NCBI RefSeq assembly: GCF_000235605.1
Contig: NC_016584.1
Coordinates: 3,274,001 to 3,338,000, forward strand
Source: Desulfosporosinus orientis DSM 765
Lineage (GTDB): Bacteria; Bacillota; Desulfitobacteriia; Desulfitobacteriales; Desulfitobacteriaceae
Direction of reading: 5' to 3'
Length of the DNA stretch: 64,000 nucleotides
Below are positions 32,159-41,279 of this stretch, one piece after another. The notes beneath the pieces are model-generated. The model was not told the DNA's origin, searched no databases, and saw nothing but the letters and a program-made list of their open reading frames with translations. Both the position numbers and the translations under genes were made by a program. How positions within the stretch are numbered: the stretch's first letter is position 1; every line of letters begins with the position of its first letter.

Positions 32159-33256
32159 TCAGGATATCTTACTCCTCTGCCGATCCTTAAACCGTTCCAA
32201 CCCCAAAGCAATCAATTGATTAATCAATTCCCCATAAGGGATTCCCGTGGCTTCCCAGAGCTTAGGATACATAGAAATCTCCGTAAAGCCCGGCAAGGTA
32301 TTGATTTCATTAAGATAAATTTCATTGTCCGCCGTGACAAAAAAGTCCACCCGCCCCAAACCGTTGGCTTCTACAGCCCGAAAAGCTTCCATAGCCATGC
32401 TTTGCAGCTCCTTGATGACGGAATCATTAAGCTCGGCAGGAATCAAGAGCCTGGAACCGATATCCGAATATTTGGCTTCATAACTATAGAACTCATGGGC
32501 CGGCAAGATTTCTCCAGGAAGGGATGCTTGCAGGTGCTCATTCCCTAAAACTGAGACTTCCACTTCATGGCCTGTAATGGCCTCTTCAATAACCATTTTG
32601 CGGTCAAAGCTGGCCGCAGTCTTTAAGGCCTCCAGCAGTTCCTCACGATGATGAGCTTTGGATATCCCCACACTGGAACCGAGATTAGCCGGTTTTACAA
32701 AACAAGGATAACCCAGCTTTTCTTCGATAGCATTTAAACAAGACTCTTGCTGGAACTCAAATTCTGAACGCAGCAAAGTAATATAGCGTGCCTGCTGAAG
32801 ATTTTTTTCCTGAAAGACTGCTTTCATCCGGTCCTTATCCATACCCAGAGAAGATCCTAACACTCCCGAACCCACATAAGGGACATTGGCCATTTCTAAT
32901 AGCCCCTGCAAAGTCCCGTCTTCACCGTAAGGCCCATGAAGCACAGGAAAAACCAAATCGAATTTTCCCTGGTTAGGCAGAGCACCGCCATCTAATCTTA
33001 TAAAGCGCGGGTTGGTGGGATCAATTACCAAAGTAACTTGTGTCCCATCATCATTATGAGGAAAACCCTGTTCAATCAGTTGATCCGGCAAAACTCCCCA
33101 AAACCAGCGCCCCTCTTTACTGATGCCAATAGTCTCAACCTGATAACGGCTTCGGTCAATGGCATTATAAATTGACCCGGCAGAATTTAAGGATACCTCG
33201 TGCTCTCCGGAGCGGCCCCCAAACAATAGAACAACCTTCAGTTTGTGATCATCCAC
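32159..33256 (-). CDS. ddl: D-alanine--D-alanine ligase
   Basis: A 365-residue ATP-grasp enzyme joining two D-Ala for the peptidoglycan stem. GGRSGEHEVSLNSAGSIYNA at the start, CFVKPANLGSSVGISK for ATP binding, the omega loop EFYSYEAKYSD and FFVTADNEIYLNEINTLPGF at the metal site are all present. The Tyr-Lys in the omega loop points to D-Ala-D-Ala rather than vancomycin-type D-Ala-D-Lac synthesis. It is last of the run that includes signal peptidase I, with a gap of about 90 bases holding a terminator-like hairpin, so it may have its own promoter. Confidence 0.95.
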   Translation of the reverse strand: MDDHKLKVVLLFGGRSGEHEVSLNSAGSIYNAIDRSRYQVETIGISKEGRWFWGVLPDQLIEQGFPHNDDGTQVTLVIDPTNPRFIRLDGGALPNQGKFDLVFPVLHGPYGEDGTLQGLLEMANVPYVGSGVLGSSLGMDKDRMKAVFQEKNLQQARYITLLRSEFEFQQESCLNAIEEKLGYPCFVKPANLGSSVGISKAHHREELLEALKTAASFDRKMVIEEAITGHEVEVSVLGNEHLQASLPGEILPAHEFYSYEAKYSDIGSRLLIPAELNDSVIKELQSMAMEAFRAVEANGLGRVDFFVTADNEIYLNEINTLPGFTEISMYPKLWEATGIPYGELINQLIALGLERFKDRQRSKIS

Positions 33257-33330
33257 AATACTCCACCCTCTCCAAAGTAGATTTATGAATTCTAATTATG
33301 TACTATAGATCAGTATATGCTTGAAAAAGA

Positions 33331-33360
33331 AAAAAGCTCCCGCCTAACGGGCAAGAGCTC
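33331..33360 (-). terminator. Hairpin at the end of the signal peptidase gene
   Basis: AGCTC (33335-33339) and GAGCT (33355-33359) with inner CCCG/CGGG-type pairing. On the minus strand it is followed by TTTTTTC. It overlaps the last codons of the signal peptidase gene. Confidence 0.7.
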
Positions 33361-33889
33361 CAAATGTATTCAATGGCCAATACCGAAATAGAGTTCTTCC
33401 AGTAATGTTTTCCTCGGGCAAAAATCCCCATTCTCTTGAATCAGCACTATTATTGCGATTGTCGCCCATGACAAAAACATTACCCTGGGGGACGACAATC
33501 GGACCAAAGTCACTTTTCGGTTTTTCTAAGATATAGGGTTCATTAAGAGGTTTATCATTAATGTAGGTGGTCCCGTTCTTAATTTCAACTTTATCTCCCG
33601 GTAAACCTATGACTCTCTTGATATAATCGTCTGTGGCGTGGGCACTCGGAGGCGGATGAAATACAACAATATCCCCTTCGACAATATGATCAAACCTTTT
33701 AAAGAAGAACTTGTCCACAATCACCCGGTCTTCCAGCTGAATCGTCGGCAGCATTGAACCTGTAGGAATTTTGCGGGCTTCAATAACATAGGTACGCAGA
33801 ACCCAAGAAAGTGCAAAGGCAATAAGGACAATTTCCAGGAGTTCTAATAAAAACCGGGCGGAACTTTTTGGTTTCTCTGACTCTTCCAT
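33344..33889 (-). CDS. lepB: Signal peptidase I
   Basis: A 181-residue type I signal peptidase of the short Gram-positive form (Sip-like). One N-terminal membrane anchor (about 15-33). The catalytic Ser is in IPTGSMLPTI, the general-base Lys in YIKRVIGLPGD, and box E in VMGDNRNNSADSREWG. It removes signal peptides from secreted proteins such as the surface proteins in this window. It lies 59 bases after the methionine-gamma-lyase-family gene and is probably in the same long transcript. Confidence 0.95.
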   Translation of the reverse strand: MEESEKPKSSARFLLELLEIVLIAFALSWVLRTYVIEARKIPTGSMLPTIQLEDRVIVDKFFFKRFDHIVEGDIVVFHPPPSAHATDDYIKRVIGLPGDKVEIKNGTTYINDKPLNEPYILEKPKSDFGPIVVPQGNVFVMGDNRNNSADSREWGFLPEENITGRTLFRYWPLNTFGALAR

Positions 33890-33948
33890 AGTGCACCTCT
33901 TTCCTACCTTTCATAGTATCATAGATTGGCCAAAGTTGAAAATCTCGA

Positions 33949-35217
33949 TTACTTACTTAAGAGTCCCTGCTGCCAGAGGTTTAAAGCAGCTAAGATATTG
34001 CCCATACGAACGTATTGATAGGATATGCCCCCCTGCTGGTATGCAATATAAGGTTCGCGGAGAGGTCCATCCGCTGAAAATTCACTGGTAGAACCTTGAA
34101 TAAAAGTTCCTCCCGCCATGATCACTTCATCATCATAACCCGGCATTCCGGATGGGATGGGCAGAACATGAGAATCAATAGGAGAACCTTTTTGCAGGCC
34201 TTGGCAGAAAGCAATCATTCTCTCCCTGGACCCCAGTTTGACGGCCTGAATCAGGTCGGTCCTGGGGGTTTCCGGCGCCGGATGAACTTCAAACCCTAAA
34301 GCCCGCCAAAAGGCTGCAGAAAAAACAGAGCCTTTAATGGCTTCAGAAACAGTTAAAGGACTAAAGAATAGCCCTTGATAAAACAATCGCTGCCATTCCA
34401 AAGTTGCCCCCATATACTCCCCGACACCCGGGGCTGTTAAACGCTGGGCACTTAGCTCCACTAAGTCTGCCCGCCCTGCTACATACCCTCCTGTAGGTGC
34501 TATACTGCCGCCTAAATTTTTGATTAAGGACCCTGCCATGAGATCCGCACCTACATCGCCGGGCTCTTGTCTTTCAACAAGCTCTCCATAACAGTTATCC
34601 ACGAAAATAATGATCTGGGGATGCTCGGGTTTTACAGCATCCACCAGCTCTTTCAGCTGAGCAATCCTGAGAGAATTTCTCCAAGCATAGCCTCGGGAAC
34701 GCTGAACCATTAACATTCGGGTTTTATCTGTAATCCGTTCCTTAATCAGGTCCAGCTGCAATTCTCCTTGAGAGTCTAAATCTACCGTCTCATGGGATAT
34801 GCCAAAGTCGAGCAGGCTGCCCTGTCCTTTTCCCCTCAAACCAATGACTTCTTCCAGGGTATCGTAGGGGTTTCCGCTTACGGAAATAACATGATCTCCC
34901 GGGCGCAAAACGCCAAATAAAGCTGCTGCAATGGCGTGGGTACCTGAGACAAACTGACCGCGCACCAGAGCGGCTTCCGTACCTAAAATCCGGGCAACAA
35001 TGCGGTCCAGAACTTCCCGTCCTGTATCTCCTAAACCATAGCCCGTGGTTCCGTTCAGATGATAAGAGGAAACTCTCTCCTCCTGAAAAGCTTTGAGAAC
35101 TTTTTCATGGTTTAGACTGGCTATTTCCTCTAAGACTGGTAGTTGTCGGGCAAGAGCAGATTCTGCTTCAATGACTGCGTCGCTAATATTCTTTGGCCAT
35201 TCAGGATCCTTATACAA
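33949..35217 (-). CDS. Methionine gamma-lyase family protein (YnbB-like, PLP enzyme)
   Basis: A 422-residue fold-type I PLP enzyme of the family once called aluminium-resistance proteins. GYGLGDTGREVLD, VRGQFVSGTHAIAAALFG (phosphate loop), FVDNCYGELVE and the probable PLP-Lys region MAGSLIKNLGGSIAPTGGY are present. The reaction in vivo is not established. Its place after hflX matches the Bacillus spoVK-ynbA-ynbB order. The start is 31 bases downstream of the hflX stop, so co-transcribed. Confidence 0.9.
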   Translation of the reverse strand: MYKDPEWPKNISDAVIEAESALARQLPVLEEIASLNHEKVLKAFQEERVSSYHLNGTTGYGLGDTGREVLDRIVARILGTEAALVRGQFVSGTHAIAAALFGVLRPGDHVISVSGNPYDTLEEVIGLRGKGQGSLLDFGISHETVDLDSQGELQLDLIKERITDKTRMLMVQRSRGYAWRNSLRIAQLKELVDAVKPEHPQIIIFVDNCYGELVERQEPGDVGADLMAGSLIKNLGGSIAPTGGYVAGRADLVELSAQRLTAPGVGEYMGATLEWQRLFYQGLFFSPLTVSEAIKGSVFSAAFWRALGFEVHPAPETPRTDLIQAVKLGSRERMIAFCQGLQKGSPIDSHVLPIPSGMPGYDDEVIMAGGTFIQGSTSEFSADGPLREPYIAYQQGGISYQYVRMGNILAALNLWQQGLLSK

Positions 35218-35248
35218 AAAAATTTCCTCCTAACAAACAAAGACAGGC

Positions 35249-36892
35249 TTATTCATGCTTCAGTAATGAGCTGAGTATTTCCCATACCGGCTTAAGAGAG
35301 TCTCCCCGGGTGAGAGAAATTTTAACAGGATAGGGAAAATATTTCTCTAAGTCCTCTAGTTCAGGCTCATCTTCAGGTTTGATTTTATCGATTTTATTTA
35401 AGAGGGTGATAGCGGGTTTATCTAAGCAGCCCAGCTGATCCAGAACGTCACGAACAGTTTCAGCATGTTCCAAAGCCTGCCGGTGACTGGCGTCAATCAC
35501 ATGGATTAAGGCATCTGCTTGCTGAACTTCTTCTAAAGTAGCGATAAAGGCCCGGAGCAATTGGGTTGGCAATTTACGAATGAAGCCAACAGTATCACTG
35601 AGGAGGACTTCCAAGGAAGAATCGATCTTAATACCCCGCACAATCGGGTCCAGGGTGGCAAATAATTTATTCTCACCCATGGGTATATCTGATCGGCTGC
35701 CAGCCTGCTCCATGGCTAGTTTCATAAAGGTAGTTTTCCCTGTATTAGTATACCCCACCAGAGCAATAATAGGTAGTCCGCTGCGAGTTCGCTGCCGGCG
35801 CTGAACATCCCGGTGCTGCAGCACCTGTTTTAACTCTTTTTCCAAATGATTGATCCGGTCTCTCATCCGCCTGCGGTCAAGTTCAAGTTTCGTCTCTCCA
35901 GGTCCCCTGGTTCCAACTCCCCCTCCTAAACGGGAAAGTGCTTGTCCCTGGCCTGTTAAATAGGGCAAGAGATGTTTAAGCTGGGCTAATTCCACTTGAA
36001 GCTTACCCTCGCGGGAGCGCGCCCGCTGGGCAAAGATATCTAAAATTAAGCCGGTTCTGTCCAGTACTTTAAGTCCTGTTTCCATTTCCAGAGTGCGCAT
36101 CTGAGTTGGGGAAAGTTCATCATCACAGATCAGTACATTGGCCTCGGATTCCTGCAGTCGATGAAGAAGCTCCTCCAACTTTCCCCGACCAAAATAACTG
36201 CGGGACTGGCCGTATCGCCTAAGCTGAACCAATTCCCCGACCACATCCACTCCGGCAGTTCGAGCCAACTCCCGAAGCTCCAGTAAATCTTCATAGGTAT
36301 CCAGTTCGCTGTCTTGGAGAGCAATTAAAAAAGCACGTTCCCTGGCGTTTTTAGGGGTCACTTTCTTGGACTTAGCCGGCCTAAAACTGGAAAGACTGCC
36401 AAGGCAGTCCTGATAATCGAAGTGATGCCAATCTTGAGGACTTAGTTCAAGGGTGTAAGGAGGCCCCTCCTCCCTCAGGAAAGCCATCTGAATTCCCGTC
36501 AGCTTACCTTCCAAAGCCCCCACCGCGGCCATGCTTTCCAGCTCAAGGGATGTTAAGGCACTATAATCCAAGGAGCTTAACTGGAAATTCCCACTGGGAT
36601 GGGTGTGAATACAGCGCAGGTGTTTGCCTTGAGACCTGCGTTTAATCTGGGGCAGAGTTACCTGAGCGTGACGGCCCACGGCAGCAGCCAGCAGCCTACC
36701 GGAACGGGAAAGATAGACAGCAATTTCACGGTTCCAAAGCCGGGTAAGCTGGATAAGTTCCCTGAGAATCCCGGGATTAATAAGTTGGGAAGGCTCTGTT
36801 TTTATGTCCTCTAAGGCTTTTAGCTCTTGTAACTGACTTGCCCGAATCCCCGACAAGTCTCCTGAAATGTCCATAGTCATAGAATACCTCAT
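35249..36892 (-). CDS. hflX: Ribosome-associated GTPase HflX with JAMM-like N-terminal extension
   Basis: A 547-residue GTPase that binds and splits stalled ribosomes. The HflX domain (about 190-365) has the GQGQALSRLGGGVGTRGPGE region, then the G domain with P-loop GYTNTGKTTF, G3 DTVGFI and G4 NKID. It is about 130-150 residues longer than the E. coli-type core at the N-terminus. That part contains H96-T-H98-P-S-G with S106 and D109, the HxHPSGxxxxSxxD pattern of JAMM/RadC-type domains. It is in an operon with spoVK upstream (14-base gap) and the PLP enzyme downstream. Confidence 0.92.
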   Translation of the reverse strand: MRYSMTMDISGDLSGIRASQLQELKALEDIKTEPSQLINPGILRELIQLTRLWNREIAVYLSRSGRLLAAAVGRHAQVTLPQIKRRSQGKHLRCIHTHPSGNFQLSSLDYSALTSLELESMAAVGALEGKLTGIQMAFLREEGPPYTLELSPQDWHHFDYQDCLGSLSSFRPAKSKKVTPKNARERAFLIALQDSELDTYEDLLELRELARTAGVDVVGELVQLRRYGQSRSYFGRGKLEELLHRLQESEANVLICDDELSPTQMRTLEMETGLKVLDRTGLILDIFAQRARSREGKLQVELAQLKHLLPYLTGQGQALSRLGGGVGTRGPGETKLELDRRRMRDRINHLEKELKQVLQHRDVQRRQRTRSGLPIIALVGYTNTGKTTFMKLAMEQAGSRSDIPMGENKLFATLDPIVRGIKIDSSLEVLLSDTVGFIRKLPTQLLRAFIATLEEVQQADALIHVIDASHRQALEHAETVRDVLDQLGCLDKPAITLLNKIDKIKPEDEPELEDLEKYFPYPVKISLTRGDSLKPVWEILSSLLKHE

Positions 36893-36906
36893 CAGCTATT
36901 AATCAA

Positions 36907-37914
36907 TTATAGATTTTCCAAGGTTATATCCTCAGGCAGAATCTGAATAAGTTCATCCCGGCTGGAGCTGGACTTTTGAAACAAACGAACAGCCTGCTTT
37001 CTGACGGTTTTTTCAACAAGATTGCGCACCAAGCGGGCATTTCCGGCGTAACGATGAGAACTTAACAGGCATTGCAAATGGTAGCGCAGAGTATCCTCGG
37101 CTTCTGTGGTTAAGGTATATTGACGAGTTTTCAGCATGGATTTAGCGATAGCCAGCAATTCCTCTATAGTGTAGTCCGGAAAATCGATGTGAATAGGAAA
37201 GCGTGACCTTAATCCGGGGTTGGTTTGTAAAAACCAATCCATTTCCTGACTATAGCCGGCTAAAATCAATACGAGATTATCTTTATTGTCTTCCATGGCT
37301 TTGACTAAAGCATCAATGGCTTCCTTGCCAAAATCCTTTTCCCCGCCCCGGGCCAGAGAGTAAGCTTCATCAATAAACAAAACTCCTCCTAAGGCCTTCT
37401 TGACTTGTTCTCGCGTCTTTTGCGCCGTATGACCAATATATTCGCCAACCAGATCTGCCCGTTCACATTCAATAATATGTCCTTTTTGTAAAACTCCCAT
37501 TTCTTTAAACAGTCGCCCGACCAAGCGTGCCACTGTTGTCTTGCCCGTTCCGGGGTTCCCTTTAAAAATCATATGTAGGACCAGTGGTTCTGCCACGAGT
37601 TTTTCCTGGGTGCGTCTTTTCTGGATTTCTACAAATGCTTGTAAATCACGAATCAGACGTTTTACTAGTTCTAAGCCAATATAGGAATCTAATTCATCAA
37701 GGATTTCTAAAACTCTGTTTTTATCCTTGTCTTTTTCTTTGTCCTTATCTTTATCAAGGGCTGAAGAGTTGGTTTTGCGTGCACGCCCAATCCCCGTTAA
37801 ATCTGAAGCCGGTGTATGTGTATCTTGGGTTTTGGGGGGCTTGGGTGTCTGAATAACCGGAGGAATCTGGTTGTCCGGTCCAAACTTTATTCTGATTGTC
37901 ATAAGTACAGGCAC
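36907..37914 (-). CDS. spoVK: SpoVK-like AAA+ ATPase (CbbX/CfxQ family)
   Basis: A 335-residue AAA+ protein, named for stage V sporulation protein K. The N-terminal 75 residues are a disordered, charged linker with an Asp-Lys repeat (DKDKDKEKDKDK). The ATPase core has Walker A GNPGTGKTTVAR, Walker B GVLFIDEAYSL, sensor and arginine-finger regions (LRSRFPIHIDF) and a lid domain. In Bacillus it is needed for spore maturation; the order spoVK-hflX-ynbB is conserved here. It starts about 70 bases upstream of the typA stop region and is probably the first gene of this sub-operon. Confidence 0.9.
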   Translation of the reverse strand: MPVLMTIRIKFGPDNQIPPVIQTPKPPKTQDTHTPASDLTGIGRARKTNSSALDKDKDKEKDKDKNRVLEILDELDSYIGLELVKRLIRDLQAFVEIQKRRTQEKLVAEPLVLHMIFKGNPGTGKTTVARLVGRLFKEMGVLQKGHIIECERADLVGEYIGHTAQKTREQVKKALGGVLFIDEAYSLARGGEKDFGKEAIDALVKAMEDNKDNLVLILAGYSQEMDWFLQTNPGLRSRFPIHIDFPDYTIEELLAIAKSMLKTRQYTLTTEAEDTLRYHLQCLLSSHRYAGNARLVRNLVEKTVRKQAVRLFQKSSSSRDELIQILPEDITLENL

Positions 37915-37985
37915 CTCCCATCCTTATTACTATACGCAAGTAAAGATGAAAGGTGTCCTGTTAAAGTAATGTTATTATTTCCCTA

Positions 37986-39809
37986 TTATTTCCCTGTTAA
38001 ACTTTTTGCATAACGAACCCGGGAGGTATGATCTAAAAATTTCTTGCGTAAGCGAATACTTTTAGGTGTAATCTCCACTAACTCATCGTCATTAATGAAT
38101 TCCAGGGATTGTTCCAAGGAAAGCTCCCTGGGCTTATCCAGACGCAGAGCTTCATCAGCGGAACTGGTACGCATATTGGTCAGCTGTTTTTTCTTACAAA
38201 CGTTAACTTCAATGTCCTGCTCCCGCTTGTTCTCTCCCACGATCATGCCGCCATAGACGTGGAGACCGGGATCAACAAACAAAGTGCCCCTCTCCTGAGC
38301 AGAATAAAGCCCGTATGCATTGGTTTCTCCTTCTTCAAAGGCAATGAGGACTCCGCGGTTACGCCCGGGGATTTCACCTTTATAAGGTTCATAGCCCAGG
38401 AACACATGGCTCATCATTCCTTCTCCCCGGGTCTGGGTTAAAAACTCGCCCCGGAAGCCAATCAGGCCCCGGGCAGGGATGCGAAACTCAACCCGCAGTT
38501 GGGTTGCGGAAAGGTTGGTCATATTGACCATTTCTGCTTTGCGCTTACCCAGCAGCTCCATAATAGCGCCTAATGAGCTTTCCTGAAGATCGCAGATCAA
38601 ATATTCCATGGGTTCGCATTTGACGCCGTCAATCATTTTATAAATAACTTCGGGTTTAGAAACTTGAAGTTCATACCCTTCACGACGCATATTTTCAATA
38701 AGAATGGAAAGATGGAGTTCACCCCGGCCGGATACTTTAAAGCAATCGGCAGAATCTGTCTCTTCAACGCGCAAGCTGACATTGGTCTCTACTTCTTTCC
38801 AAAGACGTTCCCGTATTTTCCGGGAAGTTACAAAATGACCTTCCCGACCGGCAAAGGGACTGTTATTGACCATGAAATTCATGGACAGTGTGGGCTCATC
38901 CACTTCAATGGTGGGCAATGCTTCCGGATTCAAGGCGCAGGCTACGGTTTCTCCGATATTGGCACTTGTTAAACCGGTCAGGGCCACGATCTCTCCCGCC
39001 GAAGCTTCGGAAACCACTTCCCGTTTAAGACCTTCAAAAACCATGACTTTACCCACTTTGGTTCGTTCAAAACTCTCGTCGCGTTTAATTAAGGTAACGT
39101 TTTCATTTTGAGTTATTTTCCCCCGGACAATCCGGCCAACTACGATTTTTCCAACATAATCATCATAGTCCAGGGTTGTAACCAGCATCTGGAAAGGTGC
39201 ATCCAGATCCACCACTGGTGCGGGTATATGATCTAAAATCACAGAAAATAAAGGTTCTAAAGAGTCGCTTAAGTCATCATGAGCCAGTCCTGCTATGCCT
39301 GTACGGGCAGAAGCATAGACGACAGGGAAATCCAGTTGGTCGTCGTCGGCACCAAGTTCAATAAAGAGATCCAGAACTTCGTCAACAACCTCCTCAGGGC
39401 GGGCGTCCGGACGGTCGATCTTGTTAATGACAACTATTGGAACAAGCTTCAGTTCCAAAGCCTTGCGTAAAACAAAACGGGTTTGAGGCATAGGACCCTC
39501 ATAAGAATCAACAATCAGAAGTACCCCATTGACCATTTGCAGTACCCGTTCCACTTCACCGCCGAAGTCGGCGTGGCCCGGTGTATCAATAATGTTGATC
39601 TTCGTTCCTTGCCAATGGACTGCGGTGTTTTTGGACAAAATCGTAATGCCGCGTTCACGCTCTAAATCATTGGAATCCATAACACGTTCGACTACTTGCT
39701 GATTTGCTCGGAAAGTTCCACTTTGTTTTAACATGGCGTCTACAAGTGTTGTTTTACCATGATCAACGTGAGCGATAATTGCAATGTTGCGTAAATTTCG
39801 AGTTTCCAT
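37986..39809 (-). CDS. typA: Translational GTPase TypA/BipA
   Basis: A 607-residue ribosome-binding GTPase of the EF-G-like family. G1 [12 protein letters not shown], switch region [14 protein letters not shown]3 [17 protein letters not shown]4 [13 protein letters not shown], then domains II, III, V and the BipA-specific C-terminal domain. It aids large-subunit assembly and growth under stress or cold. Separated from hfq by a hairpin (39890-39926), so probably transcribed from its own promoter. Confidence 0.96.
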   Translation of the reverse strand: METRNLRNIAIIAHVDHGKTTLVDAMLKQSGTFRANQQVVERVMDSNDLERERGITILSKNTAVHWQGTKINIIDTPGHADFGGEVERVLQMVNGVLLIVDSYEGPMPQTRFVLRKALELKLVPIVVINKIDRPDARPEEVVDEVLDLFIELGADDDQLDFPVVYASARTGIAGLAHDDLSDSLEPLFSVILDHIPAPVVDLDAPFQMLVTTLDYDDYVGKIVVGRIVRGKITQNENVTLIKRDESFERTKVGKVMVFEGLKREVVSEASAGEIVALTGLTSANIGETVACALNPEALPTIEVDEPTLSMNFMVNNSPFAGREGHFVTSRKIRERLWKEVETNVSLRVEETDSADCFKVSGRGELHLSILIENMRREGYELQVSKPEVIYKMIDGVKCEPMEYLICDLQESSLGAIMELLGKRKAEMVNMTNLSATQLRVEFRIPARGLIGFRGEFLTQTRGEGMMSHVFLGYEPYKGEIPGRNRGVLIAFEEGETNAYGLYSAQERGTLFVDPGLHVYGGMIVGENKREQDIEVNVCKKKQLTNMRTSSADEALRLDKPRELSLEQSLEFINDDELVEITPKSIRLRKKFLDHTSRVRYAKSLTGK

Positions 39810-39889
39810 AGTTGGGTAGAATTCCTTTCTTTCACTAACTAAAAATATATCACTTTAAGATATCATAGTTAAGTATCGAATTCAAGCAT

Positions 39890-39926
39890 AAAGAACTAAG
39901 TCCGATTGCAGCGAACTTAGTTCTTT
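39890..39926. terminator. Hairpin between hfq and typA
   Basis: A perfect 12-bp stem AAAGAACTAAGT (39890-39901) / ACTTAGTTCTTT (39915-39926). The outward T tract is short, so strength is uncertain. Likely terminator of the miaA-hfq transcript. Confidence 0.6.
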
Positions 39927-39956
39927 AAAAGCTCTGTTAATTTAAAATACGATTGC

Positions 39957-40217
39957 TTATTTTTGTGTACCGGAATTTCCTTCGGCAGCATTTAAAGCCG
40001 CAAGATTAATGGGACGAATGGGCATGACTGTAGAAATGGCATGCTTATAGACCATTTGTTGTCTGCCTTCAAACTCGATGATAACGGTAAAGTTATCGAA
40101 ACCTTTTATGAGTCCTTTAAGCTGAAATCCGTTAACCAAGTAAATGGTCACCGGGAGGTTTTCTTTACGTATTTGATTTAAAAAGGTATCTTGTAAATTG
40201 ATGGGCGATTTGTTCAT
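39957..40217 (-). CDS. hfq: RNA chaperone Hfq
   Basis: An 86-residue Sm-like protein. Sm1 ([20 protein letters not shown]...[10 protein letters not shown]) and Sm2 with KHAISTV are typical. It forms hexamers and pairs small RNAs with mRNAs. The C-terminal tail (about 70-86) is short, as in Firmicutes. It follows miaA by about 40 bases, a pairing conserved across bacteria. Two plus-strand AT-rich gaps with hairpins in this window could encode Hfq clients, but none is identified. Confidence 0.97.
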   Translation of the reverse strand: MNKSPINLQDTFLNQIRKENLPVTIYLVNGFQLKGLIKGFDNFTVIIEFEGRQQMVYKHAISTVMPIRPINLAALNAAEGNSGTQK

Positions 40218-40256
40218 TTATTTTCCTCCATCACCTTATAATTCTTCTCTCTAATC

Positions 40257-41198
40257 TTATTTTACACGAGTTTGGTAAGCTCTGCAAGCTTGAACCACGG
40301 ACTTAAGTATTACGCTGAAGCCACTTTCAATGTCATACCAAGTAATTCTGGGATCACGCCGGAACCAAGTCAGCTGGCGTTTGGCAAAATGCCGTGTATC
40401 CCGCTGCAGCAAACGCAGCATTTCCCCTTCCGTAACTAATCCTTGCAGCTGCCAAAGGGCATGGCGATAGCCAATACTTTGCAGAGGCTTTAAGGTGGGT
40501 GAATAACCCTCGCGAAGGAGATTAAGTGTTTCTTCCAGGAGTCCTTGTGACAACATTTCCACACAGCGCTGATTAATTCGTTCATAAATCAAACTGCGGG
40601 GGGCGGTTAACCCTATATATAAAATTGAAGGGTCCAGCTTCTGGTATTCGTCATCTTTGAACTGCTTCTGACTGGACAGAGGTTTGCCCGTTAAATCAAA
40701 GATTTCCAGGGCTCTGGAAACGCGCAGGACATCATTAGGATGCAGCTGCCCGGCACTGACCGGGTCCTTCTTTTTAAGTTCTTCATGCAATAACAGCTTG
40801 CCGTGTTCTTCTAAGAATAATTTCCATTTTAAACGAATTTCTTCACTGCCACGTTGAGAAAACTCATACGGGTCCAGCAAAGAACGAATATACAACCCTG
40901 TTCCGCCCACAACAATAGGAATATGTCCCCTGCCCCGAATTTCTTCGATTTTAGAAGCAGCCATAGCTTTAAACTGGGCCGCCGTAAAGGGTACTGCCGG
41001 GTCCAGAAAATCGATTAAATGATGAGGAACCGACTGCATTTCCTCAGCAGTAGGCTTAGCAGAACCTATATCCAGCTTTTGATAAACCTGAACAGAATCC
41101 CCGGAAATTATTTCACCGCCGAGCTTTTCCGCCAAGGCCAAGCCCAAAGATGACTTACCTATTCCCGTAGGTCCAATAATGATTACAAGTGGATACAC
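40257..41198 (-). CDS. miaA: tRNA dimethylallyltransferase
   Basis: A 313-residue enzyme that adds dimethylallyl to A37 of tRNAs reading UNN codons. P-loop GPTGIGKSSLGLALAEKL, SGDSVQVYQKLDIGSAKPT, PHHLIDFLDP, GGTGLYIRSLL and the C-terminal FAKRQLTWFR are present. MiaB at 49425 carries out the next, methylthiolation step at the same base, so both steps of ms2i6A are encoded in this window. First gene of the miaA-hfq pair. Confidence 0.96.
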   Translation of the reverse strand: MYPLVIIIGPTGIGKSSLGLALAEKLGGEIISGDSVQVYQKLDIGSAKPTAEEMQSVPHHLIDFLDPAVPFTAAQFKAMAASKIEEIRGRGHIPIVVGGTGLYIRSLLDPYEFSQRGSEEIRLKWKLFLEEHGKLLLHEELKKKDPVSAGQLHPNDVLRVSRALEIFDLTGKPLSSQKQFKDDEYQKLDPSILYIGLTAPRSLIYERINQRCVEMLSQGLLEETLNLLREGYSPTLKPLQSIGYRHALWQLQGLVTEGEMLRLLQRDTRHFAKRQLTWFRRDPRITWYDIESGFSVILKSVVQACRAYQTRVK

Positions 41199-41279
41199 CT
41201 AACCACCCTCCATTAAACTAGTATACCCCTATCCCCTCCTCACAAACCAGCTAGTCCCCATCACCAGAAGCACTGCTCC

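Noticed and set aside
32159-33256. Vancomycin-resistance type D-Ala-D-Lac ligase
   Set aside because: The omega loop has the Tyr-Lys pattern of ordinary Ddl and there are no vanH, vanX or vanRS neighbours.
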